Source: Saprospiraceae bacterium (lineage in GTDB: Bacteria > Bacteroidota > Bacteroidia > Chitinophagales > Saprospiraceae). Taken from it: DNA of 64,000 nt. A model generated the notes under the pieces. It saw only the letters and a program-made list of their open reading frames with translations. It searched no databases and was not told the origin of the DNA. Each line of letters opens with the position of its first letter. Within the stretch, counting starts at the first letter, position 1. The stretch spans positions 1 through 64,000 of the forward strand of contig JALHLK010000010.1 of NCBI GenBank assembly GCA_022844565.1. The letters run 5' to 3'. Positions 62,030-64,000 of the stretch are shown one piece after another. The position numbers and the translations under genes were made by a program.

Positions 62030-63778
62030 ATGATCAGAAAACTACTAAATCTGATATTATTTGTTAGCCTTTCTACGTTTATGTATGCCCAAAGTGGTGT
62101 ACTTAACGATGATCTGACAATAGACCCTGAACAGAATAAAAGCTGGAAAATGGGTAAATCTTCTTACAGTGCAAAACCAAAAAATGCATGGGAGTTGGGA
62201 GTTCATTTAGGTCATTTTTTTATTAATGGTGACGTAGATAACAACATTCCAGGAGGTTTTGGACTTGGACTACACCTAAGAAAAGCAATTCATTATGCTT
62301 TTTCAATAAGGGGTGATTTGTTTTTTGGGAGAGCAAGTGGTTTGGAACCTCAACCTTACTCTGCAAGAGGTGACAGAGCCTCTCTTATAGAGCAAGTTTA
62401 TAACCCTCTTAGAACAGGTGGTGACGGTATTTGGTTTCCATCGTATCGCACAACGCAAATGTATGGAGGTATTCAAGGTGTTGTAAATATCGGCAACCTT
62501 TTATTTCACAAACCTAATAACAAATGGAATTGGTATGGAACTGTTGGTGTTGCATTGTCTAACCACAATACAAAACTTGATTTACTTAATGCGAATAATT
62601 CGGGATACAGCGGTTTGATTTCTGGTAGTGGTTTTACAGCTGCAAAATTTGACACACGAGCAGGAAGAAGAGAAATTAAAAGTGACTTGAGGAATATTTA
62701 TGATGGAACCTATGAAACTGATGGTCCTAAAAAGGCGGGTATCTTTAGATTGGGTGATGAAACAAACATCCATCCAATGTTTACTGCAAGCATGGGAGTT
62801 TCTAGAAAATTGACGAAACGAGTTAACTTGAGTTTAGAACATCAAGTTATGGCATCTGATAATGATTACCTTGATGGAATAAGATTCTACACTACATACG
62901 CATTTACACAAGACCTTGATGTCGGTCACTACACTAACTTAAGATTAGGTATTAACTTAGGAAATTTTGACAAAGTAACTGAGCCTCTTTATTGGTTAAA
63001 TCCTTTGGATGGCGCTATGAGTGATATAGCAGCATTAAAGCAAAGACCTGTATTGGATCTTACGGATTCAGATGGTGATGGAATTATTGACATGTTAGAT
63101 CAACAAAAAGATTCGCCAAAAGGAGCAAGAGTTGATACGAGAGGTGTGACTTTAGACTCTGATGCTGACGGTATAGCAGATTATTTAGACAAAGAGCCTT
63201 TCTCTCCTCCAGGTTATAAGGTTGACGGAAATGGGGTAGCAATAGGAGCATCTTTAACGGAAGCTGATGTGAATAGATTAATCGATGCAAAAGCTAGCAA
63301 ATGGTGCGCTGAATGTAAAGGTACGGGTGACTGTGGAAGATGGTTCTTGCCTATGATTCATTACGATCTAAACAGTGCTAGATTAAAGCCTGAGTTTTAC
63401 GGTCAATTACATCATGTAGCTACTGTATTAAAAATGTGTCCTAGCACATGTGTTACAGTTGTTGGGCATACTGACGTAAGAAGCTCTAATCAATTTAATC
63501 AAGGTCTGTCTTACAGAAGAGCACAAGCAGCAATCGATCACCTAGTAGCTAATTATGGTATTGATAGAAGTAGGTTAAAGTTGATGTATGATGGTGAAGA
63601 GTCTAACCTATTAAAAGATTCAAGAATGGAAAATCAACATTATATGAATAGAAGAGTTGAATTTAGAGTTTGTAACAGTGCTGATTTGGATATGGCAGCC
63701 CCTGAGGGAATGTCTGAATCTGGTAGAGGCACTAGATCAAGATCCTCTTTAAGAGGAGATAAAAATTCTGGATTCTAA
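62030..63778 (+). CDS. OmpA-family outer-membrane protein with thrombospondin type 3 repeats
   Basis: This 582-residue protein has a signal peptide (LLNLILFVSLSTFMYAQ). A beta-barrel N-half (about 45-330) includes NAWELGVHLGHFFINGDV and HPMFTASMGVSRKLTKR. Calcium-binding TSP3-type repeats follow at about 344-390 (DSDGDGIIDMLDQQKDSP, DSDADGIADYLDKEPFSP). The OmpA peptidoglycan-binding domain is at about 440-555 (HYDLNSARLKPEF, VVGHTDVRSSNQFNQGLSYRRAQAAIDHL). Between them is an unusual Cys-rich stretch (WCAECKGTGDCGRWF), and KMCPSTCV occurs inside the OmpA domain. It anchors the outer membrane to the wall. It lies in the T9SS region, though a direct T9SS role is only inferred. Confidence 0.9.
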   Translation: MIRKLLNLILFVSLSTFMYAQSGVLNDDLTIDPEQNKSWKMGKSSYSAKPKNAWELGVHLGHFFINGDVDNNIPGGFGLGLHLRKAIHYAFSIRGDLFFGRASGLEPQPYSARGDRASLIEQVYNPLRTGGDGIWFPSYRTTQMYGGIQGVVNIGNLLFHKPNNKWNWYGTVGVALSNHNTKLDLLNANNSGYSGLISGSGFTAAKFDTRAGRREIKSDLRNIYDGTYETDGPKKAGIFRLGDETNIHPMFTASMGVSRKLTKRVNLSLEHQVMASDNDYLDGIRFYTTYAFTQDLDVGHYTNLRLGINLGNFDKVTEPLYWLNPLDGAMSDIAALKQRPVLDLTDSDGDGIIDMLDQQKDSPKGARVDTRGVTLDSDADGIADYLDKEPFSPPGYKVDGNGVAIGASLTEADVNRLIDAKASKWCAECKGTGDCGRWFLPMIHYDLNSARLKPEFYGQLHHVATVLKMCPSTCVTVVGHTDVRSSNQFNQGLSYRRAQAAIDHLVANYGIDRSRLKLMYDGEESNLLKDSRMENQHYMNRRVEFRVCNSADLDMAAPEGMSESGRGTRSRSSLRGDKNSGF

Positions 63779-63809
63779 AAATAAAGGATTTAAATTTATT
63801 GTTTGTAAG

Positions 63810-63844
63810 TGGGGAGAAATGCAAGTTTTTCCCCATTTTTTTTT
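63810..63844 (+). terminator. Terminator of the OmpA gene
   Basis: TGGGGAGAAA (63810-63819) pairs with TTTTTCCCCA (63826-63835) with one mismatch, followed by a nine-base T-run. Confidence 0.88.
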
Positions 63845-64000
63845 GGTTATTTTAAGGTGAGATTGCTAATTGATGGTTAGTAAAGAGACTTTATATTGAT
63901 TCTAATTTTCTAAATAAGTCTTTATATGATTTATTGCTATAAGAGTAATATTACATTTGGAAGGGAAGAAATTGAAAATTTTATTGTACTTTTGGCCTTT

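Overview
The window looks like a chromosomal segment of a gliding or T9SS-bearing member of the Bacteroidota, probably of the Saprospiria/Chitinophagia side. The evidence is the low GC with AT-rich spacers, the lack of clear Shine-Dalgarno sites, promoter elements of the TAnnTTTG type before many genes, the type IX secretion and gliding genes (gldK, gldL, gldM, gldN, gldJ, porU, porV, porP/sprF), and secreted proteins ending in T9SS type A sorting domains. The species cannot be fixed from sequence alone.

Layout. 1-5.4 kb is the most accessory part: the 3' end of a group II intron, a decayed gene-free stretch, a YoeB-type toxin with a non-YefM antitoxin, an AAA/DUF4143 ATPase, a secreted thioredoxin-fold protein and an orphan MoxR ATPase. 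5.4-8.6 kb holds a stand-alone T9SS-CTD-like protein, a small secreted protein, a 45-residue membrane protein, an unusual ROK kinase and a 107-bp tandem repeat. 8.7-18.4 kb (minus strand) is envelope biogenesis (uppS-bamA-ompH), a Porin_10 barrel, a DUF4412 protein, a stomatin-like SPFH protein and a TPR protein. 18.6-30.2 kb has DUF1573 and DUF819 proteins, a 1378-residue HYR/dockerin T9SS cargo protein, an SGNH-like T9SS cargo protein, a glycosyltransferase, a sugar-nucleotide epimerase, gmhA and a DinB-fold protein. 30.3-39.4 kb is housekeeping: tRNA-Val(GAC), a thioredoxin-like lipoprotein, dnaA, a decayed gene, a class V aminotransferase, glmM, a repeat-rich lipoprotein and leuS.

39.5-63.8 kb is dominated by the T9SS. 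gldKLMN encodes the periplasmic ring and inner-membrane motor. porV and porU encode the outer-membrane shuttle and sortase, with porP/sprF and gldJ next to them. gldJ runs into murF across a shared terminator/promoter, followed by a degenerate arginase-fold protein and an OmpA protein with thrombospondin type 3 repeats. Between these blocks lie a TauE/SafE permease, an SRAP protein, a SPOR protein, two ArsR-like regulators, tsaB, aroK, yajC, a small inverted-repeat element, an NdpA-like protein, an epimerase and a cytochrome c.

The machinery and its substrates are encoded in the same window: BamA, OmpH and YajC serve envelope protein traffic, GldKLMN/PorUV export and attach CTD proteins, and two cargo proteins sit at 20.7-26.6 kb. 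The most unusual items are the arginase-fold pseudoenzyme, the sorting-domain-like protein without a signal peptide, the 165-bp MITE-like element ending exactly on a stop codon, the 107-bp tandem repeat, and the gldJ terminator whose loop carries the apparent murF promoter. I found no clearly new multi-gene defence or biosynthetic system.
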